A DNA stretch of 64,000 nt from Enterococcus plantarum (lineage in GTDB: Bacteria > Bacillota > Bacilli > Lactobacillales > Enterococcaceae), in contig NZ_MIKA01000034.1 in the NCBI RefSeq assembly GCF_001730295.1, positions 62,001 to 126,000 of the forward strand. The letters are read 5' to 3'. Under the pieces are notes generated by a model. It had not been told where the DNA came from. It saw only the letters and a program-made list of their open reading frames with translations, and searched no databases. The translations under genes were made by a program, and so were the position numbers. How positions within the stretch are numbered: position 1 is the stretch's first letter; each line of letters opens with the position of its first letter. Of this stretch, positions 1-8,177 are shown in pieces.

Positions 1-28
1 AAGAGAATAATAATAGAGGAGATATAGA

Positions 29-1180
29 ATGAACGTTGGCATAGATAAAATTAGTTTTTTTGTCCCACCATTTTATGTGGACATGACCGATTTGGCACTA
101 GCAAGAGAGGTGGACCCGAATAAATTCCATATCGGAATTGGGCAGGATAAAATGGCTGTTAATAAAAAGACTCAAGATATCGTGACCTTTGCTGCAAATG
201 CCGCAAAGAATATTTTATCCGATGAAGATAAAAAGAAAATCGATATGGTGATTGTCGGGACTGAATCTGGTATTGATGAGTCAAAAGCTTCTGCAGTGGT
301 CTTACATCGATTGTTAGGGATCCAACCATTTGCTCGTGCTTTTGAGGTAAAAGAGGCTTGCTACGCAGGAACAGCGGCATTACAATATGCACTCGCACAT
401 ATTAAAACGCATCCAGAAAGCAAAGTGTTGGTTGTTGCTTCTGATATCGCAAAATACGGATTAGCTTCTGGCGGTGAGCCAACACAAGGTGCTGGAGCAG
501 TAGCCATGCTCGTTTCAGCTGACCCAAGAATAATCGTAGTAAATGATGATAGTGTGGCGCTAACGCAAGATATCTATGATTTTTGGCGTCCAGTTGGACA
601 TGATTATCCAATGGTAGATGGGCAATTATCTAATGAAACGTATATCCAAGCATTTCAAAAGATTTGGGAAGAATATCAGCTTCGACATAAGAAAACAACT
701 GCTGATTTTGCAGCGTTAGCTTTCCATATCCCGTACACGAAAATGGGAAAAAAAGCGTTGTTGGCAGCTTTAGAAAATGAGTCGTCAGAAGAGCAAGAAC
801 GAATTTTAAAAAAATATGAAGCAAGTATTGTCTATAGTAGACAAATAGGTAATCTTTACACTGGTTCGTTGTATCTTGGATTGATTTCGTTATTAGAGAA
901 CGCTCAATTGAATGCAGGAGAACAAATCGGCTTATTCAGTTATGGTTCAGGCACTGTTGCAGAATTCTTTAGCGGTAATTTAGTTGAAGGATACCAAAAG
1001 TATTTATTCACTGATCTTCATCAAAAGCAGTTAGCGGAACGAAAAGGATTATCCATTGTTGAGTATGAAAAGATGTTTAAAGATACTTTGGATACAGATG
1101 CGGATAGTGAGTATGATGATTCACTTCTGTATAGTATCGCTTCTATTTCAAATACGGTTAGAGCATATAAAGAAAATTAA
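29..1180 (+). CDS. mvaS: Hydroxymethylglutaryl-CoA synthase
   Basis: Condenses acetyl-CoA with acetoacetyl-CoA to HMG-CoA, the entry step of the mevalonate pathway to isopentenyl diphosphate, in the cytosol. The 383-residue length equals the enterococcal enzyme. The catalytic triad is in place: E79 in GTESG, nucleophile C111 in EACYAGT, and H233 in AFHIPYTKMG. The ATG follows a GAGGAG-type ribosome site. The gene stands alone in the window and ends in a strong terminator. Its usual partner mvaE would lie outside the window to the left. Identification is very secure. Confidence 0.97.
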   Translation: MNVGIDKISFFVPPFYVDMTDLALAREVDPNKFHIGIGQDKMAVNKKTQDIVTFAANAAKNILSDEDKKKIDMVIVGTESGIDESKASAVVLHRLLGIQPFARAFEVKEACYAGTAALQYALAHIKTHPESKVLVVASDIAKYGLASGGEPTQGAGAVAMLVSADPRIIVVNDDSVALTQDIYDFWRPVGHDYPMVDGQLSNETYIQAFQKIWEEYQLRHKKTTADFAALAFHIPYTKMGKKALLAALENESSEEQERILKKYEASIVYSRQIGNLYTGSLYLGLISLLENAQLNAGEQIGLFSYGSGTVAEFFSGNLVEGYQKYLFTDLHQKQLAERKGLSIVEYEKMFKDTLDTDADSEYDDSLLYSIASISNTVRAYKEN

Positions 1181-1252
1181 CGTACAAAAATAGTAAAGAT
1201 GCTTTTTAGGCATCTTAAGGATACTAATAAAGTATTATACTTTTATAAATTC

Positions 1253-1296
1253 AAGCTGTAACATCATTCCTATAGTGGATGTGTTGCAGCTTTTTT
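1253..1296 (+). terminator. Rho-independent terminator of mvaS
   Basis: A stem of AAGCTGTAACATC against GATGTGTTGCAGCTT is followed by a T run. A smaller hairpin (AAGATGC/GCATCTT, 1196-1216) precedes it. Confidence 0.85.
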
Positions 1297-1352
1297 GTAC
1301 CTTACAAAAGATTTATAACCTTGATCATTATTATTTTTAAAGCATAATATGC

Positions 1353-1383
1353 TTGACTTGAAGTGAACTCTAAGTGGTAATTT
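1353..1383 (+). promoter_or_regulatory. MerR-type promoter/operator 1
   Basis: A -35 TTGACT (1353-1358) and a -10 TAATTT (1378-1383) are separated by 19 bp. The spacer contains the near-palindrome CTTGAAGTGAACTCTAAG. A 19-bp spacer with a dyad between the boxes is the hallmark of promoters activated by MerR-family proteins. The same architecture recurs at 4670-4700 (minus), 5274-5304 and 25553-25583. It drives the aldo/keto reductase starting at 1444. Confidence 0.88.
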
Positions 1384-1443
1384 AAAAATGTAGAAAAGAG
1401 AATAGCGTATCACAAGGTTATTTTTACTAGGAGGAATACAATT

Positions 1444-2289
1444 ATGGAAACAGTTACTTTATCAAATGGTGTTGAAATGCCGATTTTAGGATTTGGTGTT
1501 TATCAAGTACCTGACTTAGCAGAATGCGAACGAGTTGTCAGTGAAGCGATTCAAATAGGATATCGCTTGATTGATACAGCCCAAGCTTATGGAAACGAAG
1601 CGGCTGTGGGGCAAGCAGTTAAAAAAAGTGGCTTGCCTCGTGAAGAATTTTTTATCACAACAAAGGTTTGGATCACAAATGCTGGGTATGAAAAAGCGAA
1701 AGCTTCTATTGAAGAATCTTTGAAGCTATTACAAACCGATTATATTGATCTTTTGCTGATTCATCAACCATTTAATGATTATTATGGCACATATCGAGCA
1801 ATGGAAGAATATTATAAAGCAGGGAAATTGCGTGCAATCGGTGTAAGTAATTTTTATTCGGATCGTTTTATTGATCTTGCAGAATTCAGTGAAATCACAC
1901 CAATGGTCAATCAAGTGGAAACACATGTATTTAACCAACAAATTGAACCACAAGCAATCATGAAGGAATACAATACTCAAATTGAATCTTGGGGTCCTTT
2001 TGCAGAAGGAAAAAATGATTTCTTTCATAATCCAACATTAAAAGCAGTGGGTGAAAAGTACAATAAATCAGCTGCACAAGTGGCATTGCGCTATTTAATT
2101 CAACGAGGAGTGGTCGTTATTCCCAAAACGGTCAATAAAAACCGTATGGAACAAAACGTTGATGTATTTGACTTTGCATTAACAGAGGACGATATGAACG
2201 AAATCTTAAAATTAAACCAAAAGGAAAGTTTATTCTTCTCTCATTATGATCCTGAAACAGTGAAATTTTTAACAGGATTAGCAAGATAA
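1444..2289 (+). CDS. Aldo/keto reductase (AKR5-like)
   Basis: A 281-residue NADPH-dependent TIM-barrel reductase for aldehydes or ketones. The N-terminal LSNGVEMPILGFGVYQ and the IDTAQAYGNE segment (tetrad Asp and Tyr), the Lys in TTKVWI and the His in LLIHQP are all present, as are GVSNF and a late IPKTVNKNR cofactor loop. These features place it near the 2,5-diketo-gluconate reductase/glyoxal reductase type. A GGAGG site precedes the ATG. It lies directly behind MerR promoter 1, so induction by an electrophile such as an aldehyde is plausible. The substrate is unknown. Confidence 0.92.
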   Translation: METVTLSNGVEMPILGFGVYQVPDLAECERVVSEAIQIGYRLIDTAQAYGNEAAVGQAVKKSGLPREEFFITTKVWITNAGYEKAKASIEESLKLLQTDYIDLLLIHQPFNDYYGTYRAMEEYYKAGKLRAIGVSNFYSDRFIDLAEFSEITPMVNQVETHVFNQQIEPQAIMKEYNTQIESWGPFAEGKNDFFHNPTLKAVGEKYNKSAAQVALRYLIQRGVVVIPKTVNKNRMEQNVDVFDFALTEDDMNEILKLNQKESLFFSHYDPETVKFLTGLAR

Positions 2290-2324
2290 TCGAAACACTT
2301 TTTTCTAATTAAGGAGGCTATCTG

Positions 2325-3289
2325 ATGAAAAAAAGAATTTTAGGTAAAAATCTTGAAGTATCAGCGATTGGTTTAGGCTTGATGGGAATGGATCATGCTT
2401 ATGGTAAACCAGCAGATCGAGCTGAGATGATTCGTTTGATTCAAGAATCGGTTGAACTAGGCGGGAATTTTTTTGATACAGCAGTTGTTTATGGTGAAGA
2501 GAATGAAAAAGTGTTAGGGCAAGCAACCAAGAAAATTCGCAATCAAGTGGTCATTGCAACAAAATTTGGGATTACCGGGCAACAAAGGATTGGGAACAGT
2601 TTAGAAAATATTGTAGATAGCCGACCAGAATCAATTCGTCTGCAGGTAGAAGGGTCACTGCGCCGTTTGCAGACAGATTATATCGATTTGTATTATCAGA
2701 GCATCGAATTGATCCAAACGTCGCTCCAGAAGATGTAGCAGAAACAATGAATCAATTAATCAAAGAAGGAAAAATTCTACACTGGGGCTTGTCTAATGCA
2801 CCAGAAAATTATGTAAGAAAAGCCCATGCAGTGAGTCCAATCACAGCGATAGAAAACCAGTATTCAATGATTTGGCGAGAACCTGAAGCAGAGATGTTTA
2901 AAATTTGTGAAGAATTAGGGATTGGCTTTGTAGCTTATAGCCCTTTAGGAAATGGTTTTTTGAGTGGTAAGTATGCTAAAGAAACCAAGTATGAGGAAGG
3001 CGATTTCCGTAGCTTTATGGGGCGTTTTAAACCTGAGGTAATGGAAAAAAATCAGGTAGTCTTAGATCTTTTAACTGATATTGCGGCAAGTAAAAGAGCC
3101 ACATCAGCATAAATTGTTTTAGCTTGGGAATTGGCGCAACGCGACTTTATTGTTCCTATTCCAGGTACTACGAAAATACATCGATTAAAAGAAAATCTTG
3201 GTGCGATGAATATCCTAATAACAAATGAAGAGCGTCTTCAAATTAATCAAGCATTAGCTGAAATGACGATTGACGAGACTCATTTTTAA
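2325..3289 (+). pseudogene. Broken aldo/keto reductase (frameshift plus nonsense)
   Basis: An aldo/keto reductase of about 320 codons has two lesions. It reads normally (MKKRILGKNLEVSAIGLGLMG, FFDTAVVYG) up to DYIDLYYQ. There a 2-bp AG duplication near 2699-2702 shifts the frame; removing it restores HRIDPN and continuity with the reading frame beginning around 2747. A TAA at 3110-3112 replaces an expected CAA (A-TAA-IVLAWELAQ) before the conserved IPGTTK end, which runs on to the stop at 3287-3289. It follows the previous reductase by 35 bp and keeps a GGAGG site, so it was probably the second gene of that operon. The product is most similar to the reductase at 25620. Confidence 0.88.
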
Positions 3290-3351
3290 CATTGCAGCTT
3301 CCACGAATTTTTGTTTTTTCATAATAGCGAAGGAAGGATGTCAGAAAGTCT

Positions 3352-3720
3352 ATGGATGATAAGCAACAAATCATTAGAATATATCGTCAAGAAAATCAAG
3401 CAATGGTTGAGAAGGATTTACCAATATTAAAAAAGATTTTATCTGATGACATGCATTTGATTCATATGACCGGATATGACCAAACAAAGCAAGAATGGTT
3501 AGAGCAAATTGAGAGTGAACAAATGCGTTATTTTTTATCAGAAGAAGAGGCAATCAAAGAGATACAAATTGAGGGAAATCATGCAAGCTTTATTGGACAA
3601 AACAAAGTAGATGCGCGAATTTATGGCTCACGAAACACATGGAATTTAGAAATGAAAATGATTTTTGAGAAAAAAGCAGGAGCCTGGGTGATTGTTCGGC
3701 AAGAGGCAAGCATGTATTAA
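3352..3720 (+). CDS. NTF2-like (DUF4440/SnoaL-type) small protein
   Basis: A 122-residue protein with the pattern of NTF2-like alpha+beta barrels: an N-terminal helix pair (QQIIRIYRQENQAMVEKDLPILKKILSDDM), a HLIHMTGYDQTKQEWLEQI segment, and beta strands ending in MKMIFEKKAGAWVIVRQEAS. Such proteins bind small hydrophobic ligands or act as isomerases or accessory factors. No catalytic function can be read from the sequence. It is the last gene of the first reductase transcript and is followed by a terminator. Confidence 0.75.
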   Translation: MDDKQQIIRIYRQENQAMVEKDLPILKKILSDDMHLIHMTGYDQTKQEWLEQIESEQMRYFLSEEEAIKEIQIEGNHASFIGQNKVDARIYGSRNTWNLEMKMIFEKKAGAWVIVRQEASMY

Positions 3721-3738
3721 TAGAAATGTACTAAAAGT

Positions 3739-3779
3739 AAGTCAGAAACGTTCTGAAAATGACATTTCTGACTTTTCTT
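3739..3779 (+). terminator. Terminator between convergent genes
   Basis: Arms AAGTCAGAAA (3739-3748) and TTTCTGACTT (3765-3774) are followed by TTCTT. It separates the NTF2-like gene from the convergent short-chain dehydrogenase. Confidence 0.75.
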
Positions 3780-3806
3780 ATTCTATCATTCAATGTATCC
3801 GAGTAA

Positions 3807-4637
3807 TTAAAAATCAGTCGAAGCGGCCAATTCAGTTTGCTTTTTAAAATCTGCCACTCGTTTTTCCAAGGTTTGAATTGTACTATCCAAGGCTTGTGAT
3901 CCTAAAACCATCCGTAATGGAGCAGGTTCAATCGCCGCACTTTCAATAATTCTTGTTGCCATTCTTTCTGGATCACCAGCGGCCAATCCATTTGCTGGGT
4001 CTAACATAGCTAAAAAGGCATGCGCTGGATTATTGTCATATTCAGGCATCAACTCAGCAACTTGTGCACTGCCATAGCGGAATTCTGTACGTGCACCACC
4101 AGGTTCAACAATCGTTACGCCAATATTAAATGGTGCCAATTCTTGAGCGATAGACTCGCAAAAGCCTTCAATTCCCCATTTAGTTGCATGATACATAGAA
4201 TTTCCAGCAAAAGCGACTTGTCCGCCATATGAAGAAATTTGAATGATGCGTCCAGCTTTTTGTTCACGCATAAATGGAGTCACAGCACGTATCATTTGAA
4301 TAGAGCCTGTTAAATTGGTTGCGATAATTTTAGCTACATCTTGATCGGTTAATTCTTCCGCCGCTCCAAATAATCCGTAGCCAGCATTATTTACCAGCAC
4401 ATCGATTGCGCCATATTTTTCATAAACTTTATCTACCAAGGTTTTGATACCAGTTGCATCGGTTACATCTAAAAATTCTCGATCAAAGGTTTCTGGATAT
4501 TGTGCCATTAATTCTTGCACAGTTGTATCCTTGCGTACCGTCCCGATAACAGTTTGTCCATTCGCCAATAATTGCTTTGTTAATTCTAAGCCAAATCCAC
4601 TACTGACACCAGTAATTAGCCAAGTTTGTTTTTTCAT
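3807..4637 (-). CDS. Short-chain dehydrogenase/reductase
   Basis: A 276-residue classical SDR. It has TGVSSGFG for NAD(P) binding, NNAGYG after beta-4, a Ser in IQISSYGG, and the YHATKWG active-site YxxxK. The chosen ATG (MKKQTW) is preceded by GGAGG at correct spacing; an upstream in-frame TTG at 4652 lies inside that ribosome site and is rejected. It is transcribed divergently from the MerR gene at 4787, from its own MerR-type promoter (4670-4700). The substrate is unknown. Confidence 0.92.
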   Translation of the reverse strand: MKKQTWLITGVSSGFGLELTKQLLANGQTVIGTVRKDTTVQELMAQYPETFDREFLDVTDATGIKTLVDKVYEKYGAIDVLVNNAGYGLFGAAEELTDQDVAKIIATNLTGSIQMIRAVTPFMREQKAGRIIQISSYGGQVAFAGNSMYHATKWGIEGFCESIAQELAPFNIGVTIVEPGGARTEFRYGSAQVAELMPEYDNNPAHAFLAMLDPANGLAAGDPERMATRIIESAAIEPAPLRMVLGSQALDSTIQTLEKRVADFKKQTELAASTDF

Positions 4638-4669
4638 ATTGCATTCCTCCAATTGTTCATTCTGAGGCT

Positions 4670-4700
4670 AGTTTATCTCTTTAAGTGCACTCTAAGTCAA
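4670..4700 (-). promoter_or_regulatory. MerR-type promoter/operator 2 (minus strand)
   Basis: On the minus strand, TTGACT, then a 19-bp spacer with the dyad CTTAGAGTGCACTTAAAG, then TAAACT. It drives the dehydrogenase at 3807-4637 and lies between that gene and the divergent merR gene. Confidence 0.88.
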
Positions 4701-4709
4701 TAAGAAAGT

Positions 4710-4739
4710 TTGTAAAAGAGGCTAAATTTGTTTTATAAT
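4710..4739 (+). promoter_or_regulatory. Probable sigma-A promoter of the merR gene
   Basis: A good -10 TATAAT lies at 4734-4739, with a weak -35 (TTGTAA/TGTAAA) 17-18 bp upstream. It has normal spacing, unlike the neighbouring 19-bp MerR promoters, so constitutive expression of the regulator is likely. Confidence 0.6.
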
Positions 4740-4786
4740 GAAAAAGAAGTAGACGAGTTAAGGAATGGCTAGAGGAGGAATAGGGC

Positions 4787-5179
4787 ATGAACATAAAGAA
4801 AGTAAGTGAATTAAGTGGAGTTTCTGCAGATACCATCAGATATTATGAGCGAATTGGGTTGATTCCACCTGTGAAACGTAATGATAATGGGATTCGCAAT
4901 TTTGATGAAGAAGATTTGCGTTGGATTGTTTTTAGTAGACAAATGAGAAATGCGGGCTTATCTATTGAATCATTAGTGGAATATTTAACCTTATTTCAAG
5001 TGGGAAATGAAACAGTGCCTGCTCGTAAAGAAATTATTGCAGATCAAATTGGGGAATTGAAAGAAAAAGCCTCGGAATTAAATACAGCTATTGAACGGTT
5101 AGAGTTTAAATTAGCCAACTATGATGAGCATATGATTCCAGCTGAAAATGCCTTAAGAGATTTTAATATGAATAAATAA
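4787..5179 (+). CDS. MerR-family regulator (AdhR-like)
   Basis: A 130-residue transcription factor. The N-terminal winged helix has the family signature SGVSADTIRYYERIGLIPPVKR (about residues 8-29) and RWIVFSRQMRNAGLSIESLVEYL, followed by a C-terminal dimerising coiled coil (about residues 80-115). No metal-binding cysteines are seen, which fits the electrophile-sensing AdhR/NmlR branch rather than metal sensors. It lies between the divergent promoters it most likely controls. It is closely related to the second MerR at 7813. Confidence 0.93.
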   Translation: MNIKKVSELSGVSADTIRYYERIGLIPPVKRNDNGIRNFDEEDLRWIVFSRQMRNAGLSIESLVEYLTLFQVGNETVPARKEIIADQIGELKEKASELNTAIERLEFKLANYDEHMIPAENALRDFNMNK

Positions 5180-5193
5180 TAGAAAATGAATGG

Positions 5194-5254
5194 CTTCTAA
5201 ATCGAGTCTTTCTTCTAATTTTATTAGAGGAAGTTTGAATTTAGAAGTTTTTTT
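5194..5254 (+). terminator. Terminator of merR
   Basis: Arms CTTCTAAAT and ATTTAGAAG enclose an inner hairpin (CTTCTAAT/ATTAGAGG) and precede a run of T. Confidence 0.75.
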
Positions 5255-5273
5255 GTTTATTTTAGCAAATCAC

Positions 5274-5304
5274 TTGACTTGGAGTGAACTTCAAGAGCTA
5301 AACT
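5274..5304 (+). promoter_or_regulatory. MerR-type promoter/operator 3
   Basis: TTGACT (5274-5279), a 19-bp spacer with the dyad CTTGGAGTGAACTTCAAG, then TAAACT (5299-5304). It heads the operon 5367-9230. Confidence 0.9.
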
Positions 5305-5366
5305 GTTGTTGTTAGTAAGAAAAAGTGCTCATTTGTCATACTGCTTTTAAATCGAGGAGGAATGCT

Positions 5367-6131
5367 ATGTTAATCAGTCAAACTGCACAGAAGAATCATG
5401 ATGAATTATTTCCAAACCATGAGTCAGCCTTAGCTAAAACGGATCCAGAATTTATTGAAATTTTTGACAATTTTACGTTCGATGAAGTGTTTCAGTACTC
5501 AAACCTAGATGTAAGGTTACGTATGAAAGTAACGCTGGCCTCTTTAATCGTAATGCAATGTGTTAATGAGTACAAAGCAATGATGAATGCAGCTTTAAAT
5601 GTGGGTGTTTCAGCAGTTGAGATAAAAGAAATTGTCTATCAAGCAGTGCCATATGCCGGTTTAGGGAAGCTGTTCGATTTCTTACACGCGACCAATGAAG
5701 TGTTAACCGAAAGAGGGATTTCACTTCCTTTGGAAAAACAAGGAACAACCACCAACGAAAATCGTTATGAAAAAGGGTTGGAAGTTGTACGTGAAGTTGC
5801 TGGAGATGCTGTGGATCAGATGCTCACAACGATGCCTGAAAATCAAAAACATTTTGCTACATTTTTAGCGGATAATTGTTTTGGTGATTATTTTACAAGA
5901 AATGGGCTAACATCGAAAGAACGTGAATTACTGATTTTCACAATGCTGGCTTCAATGGGTGGAGCGGATGCACAACTAAAAGGGCATATCCGCAACAATC
6001 AACGTGTTGGTAATGATAAGCAACAATTAATCGAGACGATGACCGTTTTACTGCCATTTATCGGTTATCCAAGAACATTAACCGCATTAAATTACATCAA
6101 TGAAGTCTTACCCGAAGAAAACGAAAAATAA
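5367..6131 (+). CDS. Carboxymuconolactone decarboxylase family protein, two-domain
   Basis: A 254-residue protein with two tandem CMD/AhpD-like helical repeats (about residues 35-110 and 150-245). Segments such as RLRMKVTLASLIVMQCVNEY and SKERELLIFTMLASMGG carry the family pattern. The CxxC redox pair of AhpD is absent, so a peroxiredoxin-partner role is unlikely. The ATG at 5367 is chosen for its GAGGAGG site; an upstream in-frame start lacks one. First gene of the MerR promoter 3 operon, followed by a reductase 18 bp on. The reaction is unknown. Confidence 0.85.
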   Translation: MLISQTAQKNHDELFPNHESALAKTDPEFIEIFDNFTFDEVFQYSNLDVRLRMKVTLASLIVMQCVNEYKAMMNAALNVGVSAVEIKEIVYQAVPYAGLGKLFDFLHATNEVLTERGISLPLEKQGTTTNENRYEKGLEVVREVAGDAVDQMLTTMPENQKHFATFLADNCFGDYFTRNGLTSKERELLIFTMLASMGGADAQLKGHIRNNQRVGNDKQQLIETMTVLLPFIGYPRTLTALNYINEVLPEENEK

Positions 6132-6149
6132 AATAGAGGAGGAAACACA

Positions 6150-7133
6150 ATGGAATATGTAAAATTTGGCAATACAGGAATGGAAGTTTCAAGAATTTGT
6201 TTAGGAGCAATGGGGTTTGGTGATCCGAATAGTGGCTTTCACGAGTGGGTCTTAGAAGAGGCAGAAAGTAAAAAAGTTATCAAAAAAGCGTTAGATTTAG
6301 GGATTAATTTCTTTGATACAGCCAATGTTTATTCATATGGTGCAAGTGAACGAATTCTTGGCAAGGCATTGAATGAATATGCGAATCGTGATGAAATCGT
6401 GGTAGCAACTAAATTATTTACTACCATGAAAAAAGAGGTTCCCAACAGTGGCGGTCTTTCAAGAAAGGAAATATTCCATCAAATTGATGCAAGTTTAGAA
6501 CGTTTAGGGATGGATTATGTTGATTTATATATCATCCATCGCTGGGATTACAATACACCTATTGAGGAGACTATGGAAGCTTTACATGATGTCGTGAAAT
6601 CTGGAAAAGTCCGTTATATCGGTGCTTCTGCGATGTTTGCGTGGCAATTTGCTAAAGCCCAAGCAGTAGCAGAGAAAAATGGTTGGACAAAATTCGTTTC
6701 CATGCAAGATCATTTGAATTTGTTATACCGTGAAGAAGAAAGAGAGATGCTACCGTTATGTGAAGATCAAAAAATCGCGGTAACACCTTATAGTCCATTG
6801 GCATCAGGTCGCTTAACTCGTGATTGGAGCGCACAAACTAAACGTTTTGAAACAGATAAAACAGCGAGATTAAAATATGACACAACAGCAGATCAAGATC
6901 GTATCATCGTTGAGAGAGTTGCGGAAATTGCAGAAAAACGTGGGGTGGAACGTGTCCAAGTTGCGCTTGCTTGGTTGCTTCAAAAAGGACCAGTTGTCGC
7001 ACCAATTATTGGCGCAACAAAAGAAAGTCATTTGACGAATGCAATTCCTGCATTGGATTTAATTTTGACGGAAGAAGAAGTGCACTACCTAGAAGAACCT
7101 TATGTTCCCCATGTTATTGTTGGTCATCAATAA
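6150..7133 (+). CDS. Aldo/keto reductase
   Basis: A 327-residue reductase with the tetrad Asp and Tyr in FFDTANVYSYGASE, Lys in VVATKLF, His in YIIHRWD, and a C-terminal PIIGATKESHL cofactor loop. It resembles the AKR11/AKR9-type bacterial reductases annotated from YhdN-like genes. A GGAGGAAAC site precedes the ATG. It lies second in the operon between the CMD-like protein and a NAD(P)-binding protein. Likely role: NADPH-dependent removal of aldehydes or ketones; substrate unknown. Confidence 0.92.
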   Translation: MEYVKFGNTGMEVSRICLGAMGFGDPNSGFHEWVLEEAESKKVIKKALDLGINFFDTANVYSYGASERILGKALNEYANRDEIVVATKLFTTMKKEVPNSGGLSRKEIFHQIDASLERLGMDYVDLYIIHRWDYNTPIEETMEALHDVVKSGKVRYIGASAMFAWQFAKAQAVAEKNGWTKFVSMQDHLNLLYREEEREMLPLCEDQKIAVTPYSPLASGRLTRDWSAQTKRFETDKTARLKYDTTADQDRIIVERVAEIAEKRGVERVQVALAWLLQKGPVVAPIIGATKESHLTNAIPALDLILTEEEVHYLEEPYVPHVIVGHQ

Positions 7134-7163
7134 AAAGAGAGTGATTTAGAAAGAAGGATTAAA

Positions 7164-7799
7164 GTGAAAATACTAATTTTAGGTGCAGCAGGTCAAATTT
7201 CAAGAATGGTGACAGAGTTGATTTTAACAGAAACAGATCACGACCTTGTTTTATATGGTCGCAATCTTTCAAGTCGGATTTCTGTGAAAAATCCAACGAG
7301 AGAAGTCATTATTGAAGGTGATTTTAATGATCAAGACAAATTGAAACAAGCCTTAATCGGAGTGGATATTGCGTATTTGAATGATATGAGTTCACCAGCT
7401 GCGACCCAATCAATTGTGAAAGCAATGGAAGATTCTGGTGTGAATTATTTGATAGGTGCGAATGTTTTAGGCATTTACAATGAAGTTGCGGGGGCATTTG
7501 GACGGTGGAATGCTAATATGGTTGGTTCAGCTACCCATAACTATTTAGCAGCAGCAGAAGCGCTAGAGCAGTCTTCGTTAGATTATGTTATTTTAAGATT
7601 AACTTGGTTATACAATCAAAAAGGCAATGAAGACTATGAATTGACTCAAAAAGGCGAACCATTTATTGGTGCTCAAGTTACAAGAGATGCTGTGGCTAGA
7701 CTGATTATGACGATTATTCATGAACCAGTTAAATACGCGAAGACCAGTTTAGGGGTAAGCGAGCCTAATACTGATTGGGAAAAACCCTCTTTTTATTAA
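7164..7799 (+). CDS. Atypical SDR / NmrA-like NAD(P)-binding protein
   Basis: A 211-residue Rossmann protein beginning KILILGAAGQISRMV, a glycine motif of atypical SDRs (NmrA/NAD(P)H azoreductase-like), with VDIAYLNDM and DYVILRLTWLYNQ typical of that fold. The SDR catalytic YxxxK is not evident, so it may be a redox sensor or a reductase of the quinone/azo type. It starts with GTG behind AAGAAGGA. Only 13 bp separate it from the next merR gene, so the two are cotranscribed. Confidence 0.82.
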   Translation: MKILILGAAGQISRMVTELILTETDHDLVLYGRNLSSRISVKNPTREVIIEGDFNDQDKLKQALIGVDIAYLNDMSSPAATQSIVKAMEDSGVNYLIGANVLGIYNEVAGAFGRWNANMVGSATHNYLAAAEALEQSSLDYVILRLTWLYNQKGNEDYELTQKGEPFIGAQVTRDAVARLIMTIIHEPVKYAKTSLGVSEPNTDWEKPSFY

Positions 7800-7812
7800 G
7801 AGAGTTCAGCAT

Positions 7813-8151
7813 ATGAATAGTAAAGAAATAAGCAAGCAAACCAATACGCCAATCAATACCATTCGTTATTTTGAGCGAATTGGCTTGATTCCACAGGTAA
7901 AGAGAAATCGTGATGGATTAAGAGAGTTTAATGAAGCTGATGCTGATTGGATTCGTTTCATCAAGCAAATGAGAGAGGTTGATCTTTCTATCGAAGGATT
8001 GATTGAATATGTAACATTATCTAAGCAACCAGAAGGATCAGCTCAAGCTAGAAAAGAACTATTGACTGAACAAAGAAATGAATTGCAAGCACAAATCAAT
8101 TTACTAGAAGCAGCAAAAGACGAACTTCAAAGACGAATAGTAGCAAAATAA
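7813..8151 (+). CDS. Second MerR-family regulator
   Basis: A 112-residue paralogue of the regulator at 4787, sharing NTIRYFERIGLIPQVKRN, the WIRFIKQMREVDLSIEGLIEYVTL segment and a shorter C-terminal coiled coil. No cysteine metal site is seen. It lies inside the operon driven by MerR promoter 3, so it is probably autoregulated. It may bind the same family of operators as the first MerR; which protein acts at which site cannot be read from sequence. Confidence 0.92.
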   Translation: MNSKEISKQTNTPINTIRYFERIGLIPQVKRNRDGLREFNEADADWIRFIKQMREVDLSIEGLIEYVTLSKQPEGSAQARKELLTEQRNELQAQINLLEAAKDELQRRIVAK

Positions 8152-8177
8152 ATAAGAGGAATAGAAGGAGTTTTCTT

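Noticed and set aside
5367-6131. AhpD-type peroxidase partner.
   Set aside because: The CxxC redox pair required for AhpD activity is absent in both CMD-like proteins.
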